From positions 362,278 through 426,277 of the forward strand of contig NZ_JANZKX010000005.1 of assembly GCF_027257975.1 (NCBI RefSeq): DNA of 64,000 nucleotides, in the 5' to 3' direction. Origin of the DNA: Pelomonas sp. BJYL3 (lineage in GTDB: Bacteria > Pseudomonadota > Gammaproteobacteria > Burkholderiales > Burkholderiaceae_C). The notes beneath the pieces were generated by a model. It saw only the letters and a program-made list of their open reading frames with translations, did not search any database and had not been told where the DNA came from. Shown piece after piece: positions 26,104 to 36,309 of this stretch (the first letter of the stretch is position 1; the number at the start of each line of letters is the position of its first letter). The position numbers and the translations under genes are program-made.

Positions 26104-26832
26104 TCAGGCCAGCGGCGGCAGGCACGGCGGCAGGGCGCTGGGCTCCCATTCACGCGCGCAGCTGCGGACGCGCCCGGCAGGGCTCAGCAGATACCAGATG
26201 CCACGGCCTGTGGCGGACTGCTCGACCCGGAAGGTGCCTGCGCTGGTGACAAAGCCCTCGCCGGGATGCAGGGTGACGCCTGGCACGTTGGCCATGAGCC
26301 GCATGCCGCTGCTGCTGGCGATCCAGCGGTATCGGATGGGCGGGGCGTCTGCCTCGCAGTGGGCGCCGGCGGCGCTGCAGACGCAACGGTCATGCGGGGC
26401 AAGGTGCAGCACGTAGCAAGTCCCGCCGGGCATGTGCTTGACGCTGAGCCGCAGGGCCTGCTCCCCGCTGAGCGCGAGGCTCCGCGCCAGCTGCAGGTCA
26501 TGGGCGAAGTCCACCGCCAGCGTCTCCAGGCGGCGGCGCAGGACGGCGCTCTGCAGTGCGGGCCAGGCGATCTGACCCAGCACGCCGATCACGGCCATGG
26601 TGATCAGGGCGCTGATGAGCCCGAAGCCTTGCTGAGGCGCCCGGGCGGGGCGTCGTGCCGGCAGCGCTGCCCGATTGGAAGCGCCAAGGTGCGCGTCAGA
26701 TGCCCAAGCCGGTGGCTGCGCCGCAAGCCCGGCAGGAGGTCCTGCCGGAGCCTGGCCTGGCAGCGGGGCTGGTCGGTGGGCGAGGGAGTGATCCGGAAAG
26801 TGGGCCGGAAAGTGGGCAGTAAAAGGTCGCAC
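26104..26832 (-). CDS. FimT/GspH-like prepilin
   Basis: About 242 residues. GFGLISALITMAVIGVLGQIAWPALQSAVLRRRLETLAVDFAHDLQLARSLALSGEQALRLSV is a FimT/GspH N-terminus (the +5 Glu is absent). The globular part contains the Cys-rich DRCVCSAAGAHC and a C-terminal GFVTSAGTFRVEQ strand. The start is uncertain: a GTG at 26832 with AAGG 9-12 nt upstream gives a 68-residue Pro/His-rich leader; no ATG lies nearer. First gene of the five-gene minor-pilin operon. Confidence 0.75.
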   Translation of the reverse strand: MRPFTAHFPAHFPDHSLAHRPAPLPGQAPAGPPAGLAAQPPAWASDAHLGASNRAALPARRPARAPQQGFGLISALITMAVIGVLGQIAWPALQSAVLRRRLETLAVDFAHDLQLARSLALSGEQALRLSVKHMPGGTCYVLHLAPHDRCVCSAAGAHCEADAPPIRYRWIASSSGMRLMANVPGVTLHPGEGFVTSAGTFRVEQSATGRGIWYLLSPAGRVRSCAREWEPSALPPCLPPLA

Positions 26833-26966
26833 GGCAGGCCTTCGTCAGGGAAGGCTTGCAGGGTAGGACCGGTGCAGGTGCCGTGCATCCCCAGGCTGCG
26901 TGAGGGGTGCCGGGTCTGGTCCGCAAGGCTGCGGACTTCATGCGTTAGTGCGGCGGATTTGCCGGG

Positions 26967-27410
26967 TCAGATGTCCCGGATCAGCTGCCGGAATTCGTCG
27001 ACGTCCTCGAAGCTGCGGTAGACCGAGGCAAAGCGGACGTAGGCCACCTTGTCGATGCGCTTGAGCTCGCGCATGACCAGTTCGCCGAGCTTGGTGGAGG
27101 GGATCTCGCGGGCGCCGCTGGTCAGCAGCTTGTCCTGGATGCGCTCCAGTGCAGCGTCGATCTGCTCGATGCTCACGGGCCGCTTGCGCAGGGCCAGCTG
27201 CATGGAGGCCCGCAGTTTGGCGGGGTCGAAGTCGGCGCGGGTGCCGTCCTTCTTGACCACCGCGGGCAGGGCGATCTCGGCCCGTTCGTAGGTGGTGAAG
27301 CGCTTGTCGCAGCTCAGGCAGCGCCGCCGACGGCGGACCACATCGCCCTCATCCGACTCGCGGGTCTCGGCGACCTGGGTTTCGTGATGGGAACAGAAGG
27401 GGCAACGCAT
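26967..27410 (-). CDS. nrdR: Transcriptional repressor NrdR
   Basis: 147 residues: zinc ribbon ([13 protein letters not shown] ... [17 protein letters not shown]) and an ATP-cone domain (about 46-136). Represses ribonucleotide reductase operons when dATP is bound, by binding NrdR boxes. Full length and placed 15 nt after glyA, a neighbourhood usual in beta- and gammaproteobacteria. Confidence 0.96.
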   Translation of the reverse strand: MRCPFCSHHETQVAETRESDEGDVVRRRRRCLSCDKRFTTYERAEIALPAVVKKDGTRADFDPAKLRASMQLALRKRPVSIEQIDAALERIQDKLLTSGAREIPSTKLGELVMRELKRIDKVAYVRFASVYRSFEDVDEFRQLIRDI

Positions 27411-27425
27411 CGGCGGCGGACCGGC

Positions 27426-28676
27426 TTAGCGGTAGACGGGGAACTGGCGGGTCAGCGCAGCGACCTTCTCGCGCACCGTGGCCAGATTGGCTTCATCGTG
27501 CGGCTTGTCCAGGACGTCGGCGATCAGGTGGGCGGTGGCGCGCACCTGCTCTTCCTTGAAGCCGCGCGTGGTCATGGCCGGCGTGCCCAGGCGGATGCCG
27601 CTGGTCACCATGGGCTTCTGCGGATCGTTGGGGATGCCGTTCTTGTTGCAGGTCATGTGGGCGGCGCCCAGGATGGCCTCGGCTTCCTTGCCGGTCAGGC
27701 CCTTGGGACGCAGATCCACCAGCATGACGTGGCTCTCGGTGCCGCCGGACACGATGCGCAGGCCGCGCTCGATCAGGGTCTCGGCCAGCACCTTGGCGTT
27801 CTTGACCACCTGCTCCTGGTAGGCCTTGAACTCAGGGCTCAGGGCTTCCTTGAAGGCCACGGCCTTGCCGGCGATGACGTGCATCAGCGGGCCGCCCTGG
27901 ATGCCGGGGAAGATGGCCGAATTGATCTTCTTGCTGATCTCTTCGCTGTTGGTCAGGATGATGCCGCCACGCGGGCCACGCAGGCTCTTGTGGGTGGTGG
28001 AGGTCACCACGTCGGCATGGGGCAGGGGGTTGGGGTAGACGCCCGCGGCGATCAGGCCGGCATAGTGGGCCATGTCCACCATGAAATAGGCGCCGATTTC
28101 CTTGGCGATCTTGCCGAAACGCTCGAAGTCGATGCGCAGCGAGTAGGCGGAGGCGCCGGCGATGATCAGCTTGGGCTTGTGCTCGCGGGCGATGCGCTCC
28201 ATGGCGTCGTAGTCGATGGCTTCGTTGGCGTCGAGGCCGTAGGACACGACCTTGAACCACTTGCCCGACATGTTCAGCGGCATGCCGTGCGTCAGGTGGC
28301 CGCCTTCGGCCAGGCTCATGCCCATGATGGTGTCGCCGGGCTGCAGCAGACCGAAGAACACGCCCTGGTTGGCCTGCGAGCCGGAGTTGGGCTGCACATT
28401 GGCGAACTGGGCGCCGAAGAGCTGCTTCAGGCGGTCGATGGCCAGCTGCTCGACGACGTCGACATACTCGCAGCCACCGTAGTAGCGCTTGCCGGGGTAG
28501 CCCTCGGCGTACTTGTTGGTCAGCTGGCTGCCCTGGGCCTGCATGACGGCCGGCGAGGTGTAGTTCTCGGAGGCGATCAGCTCGATGTGCTCTTCCTGGC
28601 GGCGGTTCTCGTTCTGGATGGCAGTCCAGAGGTCGGGATCGATGGCGGCCAGGGTGGATTGGGTGCGGTCGAACAT
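27426..28676 (-). CDS. glyA: Serine hydroxymethyltransferase
   Basis: 416 residues of SHMT: converts serine and tetrahydrofolate to glycine and methylene-tetrahydrofolate. Motifs: [45 protein letters not shown], and the PLP-lysine segment [19 protein letters not shown] (Lys at about 229). Full length. Confidence 0.97.
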   Translation of the reverse strand: MFDRTQSTLAAIDPDLWTAIQNENRRQEEHIELIASENYTSPAVMQAQGSQLTNKYAEGYPGKRYYGGCEYVDVVEQLAIDRLKQLFGAQFANVQPNSGSQANQGVFFGLLQPGDTIMGMSLAEGGHLTHGMPLNMSGKWFKVVSYGLDANEAIDYDAMERIAREHKPKLIIAGASAYSLRIDFERFGKIAKEIGAYFMVDMAHYAGLIAAGVYPNPLPHADVVTSTTHKSLRGPRGGIILTNSEEISKKINSAIFPGIQGGPLMHVIAGKAVAFKEALSPEFKAYQEQVVKNAKVLAETLIERGLRIVSGGTESHVMLVDLRPKGLTGKEAEAILGAAHMTCNKNGIPNDPQKPMVTSGIRLGTPAMTTRGFKEEQVRATAHLIADVLDKPHDEANLATVREKVAALTRQFPVYR

Positions 28677-29090
28677 GGTGTTAGTGGGAATCTAGGGTTG
28701 TAGCCGGGCCCGGACCACAAGAAAGCATCTCGATGCTCCTTGCTCGGCTGCCCAGGCGAACGGCGGATCTGCCGGCCACCGAGGGTGCACAGGCAGCCGC
28801 GCTCCCCGGTGGTCACCCACCTTGGCCCCTCACTGCAGCAGGGGCGTCATCGCCAGTTGCGCGGCCCGTGGAGTGTAGCGGGTCCCGCCGCCGGGCTGGG
28901 GGACCATTCCACACCTGCAGGGTCGGTCTCCTTTGACCTGCACAGGGCTAGCGCAAAGGGAAAAGCCCCGGGGCGGGAGGCGCCGGGGCTTGGCGTGGCG
29001 TTGGAGGCCCGAGGGCCAGGCCTGAAGACGAGGGCTGAAGACGAGGGCGCTGGCGTTGCCGCCAGCCAGCTCGCGCACCCTCGGGACATC
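28677..29090. other. Intergenic region upstream of glyA
   Basis: 414 bases with no supported gene. It contains the terminator of the lytic transglycosylase gene (28963-28998) and a perfect 6-2-6 palindrome AGCATC-TC-GATGCT at 28734-28747, about 60 nt before the glyA start, which could be an operator. No folate, glycine or purine riboswitch is recognisable. Confidence 0.5.
28956..28991 (-). terminator. Rho-independent terminator
   Basis: On the minus strand AAGCCCCGG pairs with CCGGGGCTT (9 bp, 11-nt loop) and runs into TTCCCTTT. It lies 100 nt after the stop of the lytic transglycosylase gene. Confidence 0.75.
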
Positions 29091-29927
29091 TCAGCGCAGC
29101 AGGGCCACCTGCTGAGGGGCCGAGGACGCCATGGGAGCCTGGGGCTCCGCAGCGGGGCGGGGCGTCGGGGCACGGCCTGCCGCCACGGCCTTGAGTTGCT
29201 CGTGCTCGTTGAGGACCCGGCCTGCATAGCCGGCGTCATCGCTCAGGTTGGCGGCGCCGACGTAGTACTTCAGGCCGTCCTCCAGGCTGCCGCCGCGCTG
29301 GATGCACTCCTTCAGCACCTGCACCCCCACGCGCAGGTTGGTGACCGGGTCAAAGGCGGCATGGGTGCCACCGAAGGCCTCGTACTTGTCATCGTGGACG
29401 CGGGTCATCACCTGCATGAGACCCTGGGCGCCCACCGTGCTCTGCGCAAAAGGGTTGAAGCCGGACTCCACGGCCATGATGGCGAGGATCAGGGTGGGCT
29501 CGACCTTGGCCTTCTGGCCCACGACCCAGGCTTCCTGGACCAGGCGGGCGACCGGCTCGGGGGCGACCTTGTAGCGCCGTGCCAGCCACTGCGCCACGGC
29601 GGCCTGCGGGCGGCTGAGCTCCTTGGGATTGGTGGCGGTGGCGCGCTGGATGGCGGTGGGGTCGCTCAGGGTGTTGAGGACGTCGCCGCTGGCTTCCGCA
29701 CGGGCTTCCTGGCGGGCGCTGAGCCAGCCCAGGGTCTGGCTTTCGAGTTGATGGCGCAGGTCTGCCTGGCTGGCAAAGGTGGCCAGCAGGGCGACGACGG
29801 TGAGCCCGAGCAGGGCCAAGGTGTTGTGGCTGACGACCAGCAGGCCCTGGCCGATGTCTTTGAGAAATACCTCGGTCGCGATGCGGGCATGGCGTCCGAG
29901 GCTCAACAGGTTAGCTTGCGCTGTCAT
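29091..29927 (-). CDS. Membrane-anchored lytic transglycosylase
   Basis: 278 residues: an N-terminal helix (GLLVVSHNTLALLGLTVVALLATFA, about 24-48), a linker, and a C-terminal Slt-type domain with the catalytic Glu in ILAIMAVESGFNPFAQSTVGAQGLMQVM and the later YYVGAAN motif. Cleaves peptidoglycan glycan strands. ATG 29927 is set by AAAGGAG 4-10 nt upstream. Monocistronic, divergent from ubiD. Confidence 0.88.
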   Translation of the reverse strand: MTAQANLLSLGRHARIATEVFLKDIGQGLLVVSHNTLALLGLTVVALLATFASQADLRHQLESQTLGWLSARQEARAEASGDVLNTLSDPTAIQRATATNPKELSRPQAAVAQWLARRYKVAPEPVARLVQEAWVVGQKAKVEPTLILAIMAVESGFNPFAQSTVGAQGLMQVMTRVHDDKYEAFGGTHAAFDPVTNLRVGVQVLKECIQRGGSLEDGLKYYVGAANLSDDAGYAGRVLNEHEQLKAVAAGRAPTPRPAAEPQAPMASSAPQQVALLR

Positions 29928-30179
29928 GTGACTCCTTTCTTCTCCGCCCGATCCCCACCCCGCGCAGGACGCGGGGCAAAGACCGACGGTGATAATGGGC
30001 CGCCTGGTGTGCGGACGGGCATGAAGCCCTTCCACAGGCGGCGTCCATTGGCAGCGGTCGTGCGCTTGAACCCTGGAACGGCGCACGGGTTAACCCTTGC
30101 TGGTGCAAGGCTGGCCGGATTCTAAGGATGAAAAATAACCGGTCAAGCTTATAAGTGCTTGTCTTAATAGCTAATAGTT

Positions 30180-31757
30180 ATGAAATATCGAGATCTGCGG
30201 GCCTTCATGGCCGGCCTGGAAGCCCAGGGTGAGCTGCTCCGCGTGAAGGATCCCGTCAGTACGCACCTGGAGATGACGGCCCTGTGCGACCGGGTGCTGC
30301 GCGCCGAAGGACCGGCCCTGCTGTTCGAGCAGCCGGTCACCCCCCAAGGCGCGGGGGGGCGGCAAATGCCGGTCCTTGGCAACCTGTTCGGCACGCCGCG
30401 CCGGGTGGCGCTGGGCATGGGGGCGGACAGCCTGGCCGAGCTGCGGGACGTGGGCCAGTTGCTGGCCAACCTGAAGGAGCCCGAGCCACCCAAGGGTCTG
30501 AAGGACGCCGGCAAGCTGCTGCAGATGGGCAAGGCGCTGTGGGACATGAAGCCCAGCCTGGTCTCCCGGCCCGCCTGCCAGGCCAACATTCTGGAGGGAG
30601 ATGCGCTCGATTTGGGGCGGCTCCCTATTCAGTACTGCTGGCCGGGCGACGCCGCGCCATTGCTGACCTGGGGCCTGGTCATCACGCGCGGGCCGCAGTC
30701 CATTCCCAAGCCACGACTGCGGCAGAACCTGGGCATCTACCGCCAGCAGCTGATCGGGCCGCGGCAGCTGATCATGCGCTGGCTGGCCCATCGGGGCGGG
30801 GCGCTGGATTTCCGTGATTTCGCCCTGGCCCATCCGGGCCAGCCTTTCCCCATCGCCGTGGCGCTGGGGGCGGATCCGGCCACCACCCTGGGCGCCGTGA
30901 CGCCGGTGCCGGACAGCCTGTCCGAGTACCAGTTCGCCGGCCTGCTGCGGGGCTCGCGCACCGAGCTGGCGGACACCGCCGTGGGCGAGGGCGGTCGCAT
31001 GCTGCAGGTGCCGGCCACCGCCGAGATCATCCTGGAGGGCCACATCCCGCCCGCAGCGCCAGGCTTCGAGGGCCGCAGCGAGCACGGCGTGCCGCTCAAG
31101 GAGATCAAGGGCTACCTCCATGCCCTGGAGGGCCCGTATGGCGACCACACCGGCTACTACAACGAGCAGGACTGGTTCCCCGTTTTCGAGGTGCAGCGCC
31201 TGACGCACCGGGACGATCCCATCTACCACAGCACCTACACCGGCAAGCCGCCTGACGAGCCCGCAGTGCTGGGCGTGGCGCTGAACGAAGTCTTCGTGCC
31301 CATCCTGCAGAAGCAGTTCCCGGAGATCGTCGACTTCTACCTCCCGCCGGAGGGCTGCAGCTACCGCATGGCGGTGATCTCCATCCGCAAGAGCTACCCG
31401 GGGCACGCCAAGCGGCTGATGTTCGGCCTGTGGAGCTTCCTGCGGCAGTTCATGTATACGAAGTTCATCGTCATCGTCGACGAGGACGTGGACGTGCGCG
31501 ACTGGAAGGAGGTGGTCTGGGCCATCACCACCCGCATGGACCCGGTGCGCGACACCACGCTGGTGGAGAACACGCCCATCGACTACCTCGACTTCGCGTC
31601 CCCCGTCAGCGGGCTGGGAGGCAAGATGGGCATGGACGCCACCAACAAGTGGCCGGGCGAGACCAGCCGGGAATGGGGGCGCACCATCACCATGCCGGAA
31701 GCGGTGCAGCAGTCCAGTCAGCGGCTTTTCGACCAGCTCTTCGCCGGCCGGACATAG
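30180..31757 (+). CDS. ubiD: UbiD family decarboxylase
   Basis: 525 residues of the prenylated-FMN decarboxylase family; in ubiquinone synthesis it removes the carboxylate of 3-polyprenyl-4-hydroxybenzoate. Motifs: [36 protein letters not shown], the prFMN-binding region about 165-240, and [20 protein letters not shown]. Start fits the family exactly, but no Shine-Dalgarno precedes the ATG; the upstream 30 nt are AT-rich (TTATAAG at 30149, TAATAG at 30165). Confidence 0.92.
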   Translation: MKYRDLRAFMAGLEAQGELLRVKDPVSTHLEMTALCDRVLRAEGPALLFEQPVTPQGAGGRQMPVLGNLFGTPRRVALGMGADSLAELRDVGQLLANLKEPEPPKGLKDAGKLLQMGKALWDMKPSLVSRPACQANILEGDALDLGRLPIQYCWPGDAAPLLTWGLVITRGPQSIPKPRLRQNLGIYRQQLIGPRQLIMRWLAHRGGALDFRDFALAHPGQPFPIAVALGADPATTLGAVTPVPDSLSEYQFAGLLRGSRTELADTAVGEGGRMLQVPATAEIILEGHIPPAAPGFEGRSEHGVPLKEIKGYLHALEGPYGDHTGYYNEQDWFPVFEVQRLTHRDDPIYHSTYTGKPPDEPAVLGVALNEVFVPILQKQFPEIVDFYLPPEGCSYRMAVISIRKSYPGHAKRLMFGLWSFLRQFMYTKFIVIVDEDVDVRDWKEVVWAITTRMDPVRDTTLVENTPIDYLDFASPVSGLGGKMGMDATNKWPGETSREWGRTITMPEAVQQSSQRLFDQLFAGRT

Positions 31758-32043
31758 GCGTCTCGGGGAGTGAAGTCCAGGCGGGATCGCTCGGGGTTAA
31801 TCAGGATCAGTGAGGCCGTCGGCGCTGCTTGAAGTCTCCTGGCCTGCCGGCTAAGTTTGGGGAGCCTAACGATAGGCATTCCAACTGGCGCAGTCTCTGC
31901 GCGCCAGGAGCCCTCCGGTCATTCACCGTTGAGCTCCACCGGTGGCGCCAGCCACCCACCCCTCCGTGCGAAAGCCCGGGGGGGTTCCTCTTTCTGGGGG
32001 GTATTTTCGTGTGAGGGGGCCGTGAAGGGCCGGTCTCCGCGGC

Positions 32044-32829
32044 TCAGTGCCCGGCCAGCTGCCCCAGAACCTCGTAGAAGACGTAGCGCATGCGGCGATA
32101 GCCGGCCTCAGAGGGCGTCCAGTCATAAGGGGACAGATCCTCCAGCGGCCGCCCGCCGACCGGCGCCGCGAGCAGCGTCAAGGGGTAGCGCTCGGCCTGT
32201 GCGGCGGTCTCGAAGGCGCGCAGGCTGCGGGGCATGTGTTCCGCATGCGTGACCAGCACCAGGCGCTGAATCCCCCGTTCGCGCAGCAAAGGCAGGCTCA
32301 GGCGGGCGTTCTCGCGGGTGTCCCGCGCGGCGGGCTCGGCAAGGGACAGGGGGAGGCCGAACTCCTCGCGAGCCACCTGTTCCGCCACCCGGCTCTCCGG
32401 CATGTCACCCGGCTTCGCCGGTGAGGGCAGGCCGCCGGTGAAGCCCAGCGGCCAGTCGCAGCGCCGGGCCAGCCGGACGCCCTGCCGCAGCCGTTCCAGC
32501 GTACCCAGCTTGAGGTCGGGCCCGTCCCGCTCGGCCGTCCATTGGTGGATGCCGCCGCCCAGCACCAGCACCAGCGTCCGGGGCGGCGCCGCGCAGTCGC
32601 TGGCTTCGAGCCGCAGCGCAGGAGGCGGGCGCAGCAGGGCGTGCTGCAGCAGCAGGGCCGGTGCTTCGCACAGGGACAGCCACATCAGCGCAAAGACCGG
32701 CGGCAGCGCCCAGCGCCAGCGGCCGGCACGCCGCCACAGCAGCACGCCAACCAGCAGGGGCGGCAGCAGGAGGCCGGGGGGAGCCAGCAAGGCCAGGCAC
32801 AGGGCCTTGAAGGGGGGGTAGAGGTCCAT
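32044..32829 (-). CDS. YdcF/ElyC family (DUF218) membrane protein
   Basis: 261 residues: two N-terminal membrane helices (about 7-30 and 38-60), then a DUF218 domain with LVLVLGGGIH, RLRQGVRLAR, ESRVAEQVAREEFGLP, RDTRENARLSLPLLRERGIQRLVLVTHAEHMPRSLRAF and YEVLGQLAG. The SanA/ElyC family acts in envelope polymer precursor metabolism; the exact role is unclear. ATG 32829 is the first Met before the membrane segments; a longer frame upstream is Ser/Ala-rich and unlikely. Confidence 0.85.
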   Translation of the reverse strand: MDLYPPFKALCLALLAPPGLLLPPLLVGVLLWRRAGRWRWALPPVFALMWLSLCEAPALLLQHALLRPPPALRLEASDCAAPPRTLVLVLGGGIHQWTAERDGPDLKLGTLERLRQGVRLARRCDWPLGFTGGLPSPAKPGDMPESRVAEQVAREEFGLPLSLAEPAARDTRENARLSLPLLRERGIQRLVLVTHAEHMPRSLRAFETAAQAERYPLTLLAAPVGGRPLEDLSPYDWTPSEAGYRRMRYVFYEVLGQLAGH

Positions 32830-32970
32830 GGCGGGGCAATGCGTCCGTGCGCGGGAGGATGCCGGGGCAGCGGCCGGCGCTGAGTCAGGGCGCGATTTGA
32901 GCATGCACCGCAGCGTCCGCTGCACAATGCAGGCTGTCGACGCGGGACTGCGTCATTGGAGGATCACACG

Positions 32971-33525
32971 ATGAGCCATGTCGGCACGGGCCGCATCACG
33001 CTGGGAGGCGGCTGTTTCTGGTGCACCGAGGCGGTGTTCGCCCGCGTCCGAGGCGTGCAGGCCGTGGAGCCCGGCTATTGCAATGGCGAGCTGCCCGACC
33101 CCAGCTACGAGCAGGTCTGCACGGGCCGGACCGGTCATGCCGAGGTGGTTCGCATCGACTACGACCCGGCCCAGGTGAGCCTGCGCCAGCTGCTGGAAGT
33201 GTTCTTCTGCATCCACGACCCGACCAGCCTGAACCGCCAGGGGGCGGACGTCGGCACGCAGTACCGCTCCGGCATCTATTACGAGCACCCGGACGACCAG
33301 TCCCTGGCCCGCAGCTTCCTGGCGGAGGCCGACGCGGCCCTGGGCGGGCGCGTGGTGACCGAGCTCCAGCCCCTGCGCCTCTACAGCAGCGCCGAGCCCT
33401 ATCACCACCAGTATTTCGCCCGCAATCCGGACCAGGGCTACTGCGTGTTCGTGGTCGCCGGCAAGGTCGACAAGTTCATGAAGACCTTCGGACATCTGCT
33501 GCGTGACGATGCCGGGACAGACTGA
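32971..33525 (+). CDS. msrA: Peptide-methionine (S)-S-oxide reductase MsrA
   Basis: 184 residues, with the active-site motif GGCFWCTEAVF (catalytic Cys at about 17), GYCNGELPDPSYEQVCTGRTGHAEVV, and YHHQYFARNPDQGYC. Repairs S-oxidised methionine. ATG 32971 follows GGAGGA at 32958-32963. Confidence 0.95.
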   Translation: MSHVGTGRITLGGGCFWCTEAVFARVRGVQAVEPGYCNGELPDPSYEQVCTGRTGHAEVVRIDYDPAQVSLRQLLEVFFCIHDPTSLNRQGADVGTQYRSGIYYEHPDDQSLARSFLAEADAALGGRVVTELQPLRLYSSAEPYHHQYFARNPDQGYCVFVVAGKVDKFMKTFGHLLRDDAGTD

Positions 33526-33582
33526 CGCCATCCGGCCCTGGCGGCCGTCCATGCGGGGCCTGCGGCAGGGGAGGGGCAGGGC

Positions 33583-34314
33583 ATGACCGTGCTCAGCGAA
33601 CCCATGATCGCCTGGCACAGCCTGCGCCACGCCTATCCCGGTGGCGCCCTGCTGTACTTCGACGACTTCGTGCTGGCGCCGCGCCATCACCTGCTGGTGC
33701 ATGGCCCCTCGGGCGTCGGCAAGTCGACCCTGCTGAACCTGATGGCCGGCCTGCTGCGCCCCTCGGACGGCCAGCTTCGCCTGGCCGGTGTGGAGCTCGG
33801 GCAGTTGCAGGGGGCGGCCGTGGACCGCTGGCGAGGCAGTCAGCTGGGCCTGGTGTCGCAGCGCCTGCACCTGAGCCCGTCGCTCAATGTGCTGGAGAAC
33901 CTGCGCCTGCCTTTCCTGGCCGCCGGCCTGCCCGTCGACAAGGAACGCATCGGCCTCGTGGTGACCAGCCTGGGCCTGGAAGGCCTGGCCAAGCGCCGTG
34001 CGGCCCAGCTCAACCAGGGGCAGCTGCAGCGGGTGATCCTGGCTCGCGCCCTGTTGCGCGGGCCGCGCATTCTGCTGGCTGACGAGCCCACCGCCAATCT
34101 GGATGAAGAGGCGAGCGAACGCATGATCGGCCTGCTGTGCCAGGCCGCGTCCGAGCATCACGTCACCCTGGTGGTGACCACGCATGACGCACGCGTGGTG
34201 CAGCGCTTCCAGGCCCTGCTGCCCGTGCAGCTGCACCGCCTGCGCAACCTGGGCTGGCTGGCTTCGGGCCTGACCGCGGGGCTCAGTACCGTGCTGGGAG
34301 GTCAGCCCGGATGA
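33583..34314 (+). CDS. ABC transporter ATP-binding protein (LolD/MacB type)
   Basis: 243 residues: Walker A GPSGVGKST (about 47-55), Q-loop LVSQRLHL, Walker B RILLADEPTANLD and switch His TTHD. The signature is degenerate (LNQGQLQR in place of LSGGQ), though this is seen in some LolD-like proteins. Coupled by a 4-nt overlap to the FtsX-like permease; together they form a mechanotransmission-type ABC transporter. Confidence 0.88.
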   Translation: MTVLSEPMIAWHSLRHAYPGGALLYFDDFVLAPRHHLLVHGPSGVGKSTLLNLMAGLLRPSDGQLRLAGVELGQLQGAAVDRWRGSQLGLVSQRLHLSPSLNVLENLRLPFLAAGLPVDKERIGLVVTSLGLEGLAKRRAAQLNQGQLQRVILARALLRGPRILLADEPTANLDEEASERMIGLLCQAASEHHVTLVVTTHDARVVQRFQALLPVQLHRLRNLGWLASGLTAGLSTVLGGQPG

Positions 34315-35585
34315 AACGATGGGGATCTGCCATGGGGCCGACGCTGCCCTGGCTGGCCTGGCGCCATCTGTGGTCCAGGCCGCAATATGCCGGCATGAGC
34401 CTGCTGCTGCTGAGTCTCGCCCTGACCGCTGCGGGGCTGCTGATGCAGCTGAGCCAACGCATCCCCCAACGCCTGGAGCGCGAGCTCCAGGGCATGGAGC
34501 TGCTGGTCGGGCCCAAGGGCGACCCCTGGCGGCAGACCCTGTCTGCCATCCAGCTGCTCAGCGAGCCCGGCGGCACGCTGCCCTATGAAGCGGTGCCCCT
34601 GCTGCGGGGGCTGCCGCAGGTGAAGCAGGCCGTGCCTGTGCTGCTGGGAGGGCGGCATCGGGGATTTGCGGTGATCGGTACCGAAGCGCCCTTCCTGGCC
34701 CTGCGCCAGGCCCGGCTCGCCAAGGGGCGCGGCTTCGAGCATGTGATGGAGGTGGTGCTGGGAGCGGATGCCGCCGAAGGCCTGGGCCTGGCCGTGGGTG
34801 CTGAGTTCAGCGGCCTCGAGCTGCCGGATCTCAAGCCGGCGGGGGCCTTGCCCAGGGCTTTTGTTGTCGTCGGCATCCTGGGGCGCCAGGGCTCGGCACT
34901 GGACGGCCTGATCCTCACCGATCTGAGCTCTCTGTGGGCCCTGCGGCAGCCGGCAGCCACGCGAGCGCCGGCGCTGTCAGCCGGCCTGACCGGGCTTGAG
35001 GGACAGCCAGGGTCCGACACGGGCGAAGAGAGCCTGGGCGACATCAGCCATGTGCTGGTCAGCCCGTCCAGTCCGGAAGCCCTGGGCGTGCTGCTCCCCT
35101 GGCTCAATGCGCAGGCCCATCTGCAGGCGGCCGTGCCGCGCGACGAGATCGACCGCATGGCGGCCGCCCTGGGCTGGCTGCCGGTGCTGCTCAAGACGCT
35201 GCTGGTCCTGCTGCTGCTGTGCGCCTGGCTGGCGGCCTTTGCGCTGATGCTGCAGGCCCAGGAGCAGCGCCGCCAGGACCTGGTCCTCCTGCGGGTGCTG
35301 GGCGCCCCCGCCAGTCGTGTGGCGCTGCTGCCTCTGCTGGAATGGTTGTGGCTGGCCGTCCTGGCCCTGGTGCTGGCCTGGGGGCTCAGCGAGCTGGCCT
35401 GGATGAGCCTGCGACACCTGGCAGCGCCTGAGCAGCTGCATTGGCTGGGCACGCAGGGCCACGCCCTCCAGCATGGGCTGCTCCTGGTGCTGCTGGGGGC
35501 CTTGCTGGCCCTCGCCGGCGCGGCCTGGCCGGCCTGGTGCGCGTGGCATCTGCAGGTGTCGCGGATGCTGCAGCCGGGCGAGTAA
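34311..35585 (+). CDS. FtsX-like ABC transporter permease
   Basis: 424 residues: an N-terminal helix (YAGMSLLLLSLALTAAGLLM, about 27-46), a long periplasmic domain, and three C-terminal helices (about 285-310, 340-365 and 388-412), the MacB/LolC topology. Substrate unknown. Similar ATPase-FtsX pairs next to ZnuD receptors and small DUF2946-like proteins occur in metal-acquisition regions, so a role in metal homeostasis is possible. Confidence 0.85.
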   Translation: MKRWGSAMGPTLPWLAWRHLWSRPQYAGMSLLLLSLALTAAGLLMQLSQRIPQRLERELQGMELLVGPKGDPWRQTLSAIQLLSEPGGTLPYEAVPLLRGLPQVKQAVPVLLGGRHRGFAVIGTEAPFLALRQARLAKGRGFEHVMEVVLGADAAEGLGLAVGAEFSGLELPDLKPAGALPRAFVVVGILGRQGSALDGLILTDLSSLWALRQPAATRAPALSAGLTGLEGQPGSDTGEESLGDISHVLVSPSSPEALGVLLPWLNAQAHLQAAVPRDEIDRMAAALGWLPVLLKTLLVLLLLCAWLAAFALMLQAQEQRRQDLVLLRVLGAPASRVALLPLLEWLWLAVLALVLAWGLSELAWMSLRHLAAPEQLHWLGTQGHALQHGLLLVLLGALLALAGAAWPAWCAWHLQVSRMLQPGE

Positions 35586-35799
35586 TCCCCTCAAGGGCGG
35601 ACGGCCCCCGGGGGATGCCTGATGGCAGGGTGCCCGCCGGTGTGCACAATGCCGCTGTTTTCACCCTGACGGCCCCTGTCTTGGTCCACACCCGCTTACG
35701 CTCCAGCGCGCTGCATCCCGCCCTTGCCGGCAGGGTGGGCGTGGCTGCGCATGCGCTGAGCAGCGGTCCCGGGCACGCCCTGCGCACGAGGTGGCGGGG

Positions 35800-36162
35800 A
35801 TGAGCGGGCTCCGTGGTGTCCGCCGCCCTCGCGGCTGGCCGGCCGTGGCGCTGCATGCCTGGCTGGCCCTGTGCCTGCTGCTGGCCCAGGGCCTGGGCCA
35901 GGGGCACCGTACAGCCCATCAGAGCTTCAGGTTGGCGGCCGCGGCGGCCGAACAGGGTCCGTCGGATGCCTGGGGCCATGCGCTGGGTTCCACGGACTGC
36001 CAGCTCTTCGACCAGCTCGCCCACGGCGATCAGCTGTGCGGCGCCGAGCCGGCTGCGGTCCTGCTGGCGCTGGCCACGGTGGTGGTCGCCAGCCCCGCGC
36101 CGGTGTCCGCCGACACCGCACGGGCCACCCCGCGGGCCCGCGGCCCTCCTGTTCTTGCCTGA
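35800..36162 (+). CDS. Small secreted protein upstream of a TonB receptor (DUF2946-like)
   Basis: 120 residues. A hydrophobic segment (about 16-36) is followed by a mature part with CQLFDQLAHGDQLCG, a Cys/His/Asp arrangement like that in DUF2946 proteins found beside metal receptors, and a second hydrophobic stretch (AVLLALATVVVASPAP). ATG 35800 follows GAGG at 35788. It sits 147 nt before the receptor gene. Function unknown. Confidence 0.65.
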   Translation: MSGLRGVRRPRGWPAVALHAWLALCLLLAQGLGQGHRTAHQSFRLAAAAAEQGPSDAWGHALGSTDCQLFDQLAHGDQLCGAEPAAVLLALATVVVASPAPVSADTARATPRARGPPVLA

Positions 36163-36309
36163 GTCTCCGCCCCGCACAGGGGCATGAAGCTCGCCCGGCG
36201 GCGCCAGTGCGCCGCGGGCGCGCGGGTGCCATCGCGCCCGCCACTCAGACCCGGCGTGGCCCTCGGCCCCGCCCATGCCAGGGGGCCTCATCCAGCAGGC
36301 CCAGCATCC

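Noticed and set aside
35586..35799. Zur box upstream of the ZnuD-like receptor
   Set aside because: No AT-rich palindrome of the Zur type is visible in this GC-rich spacer.
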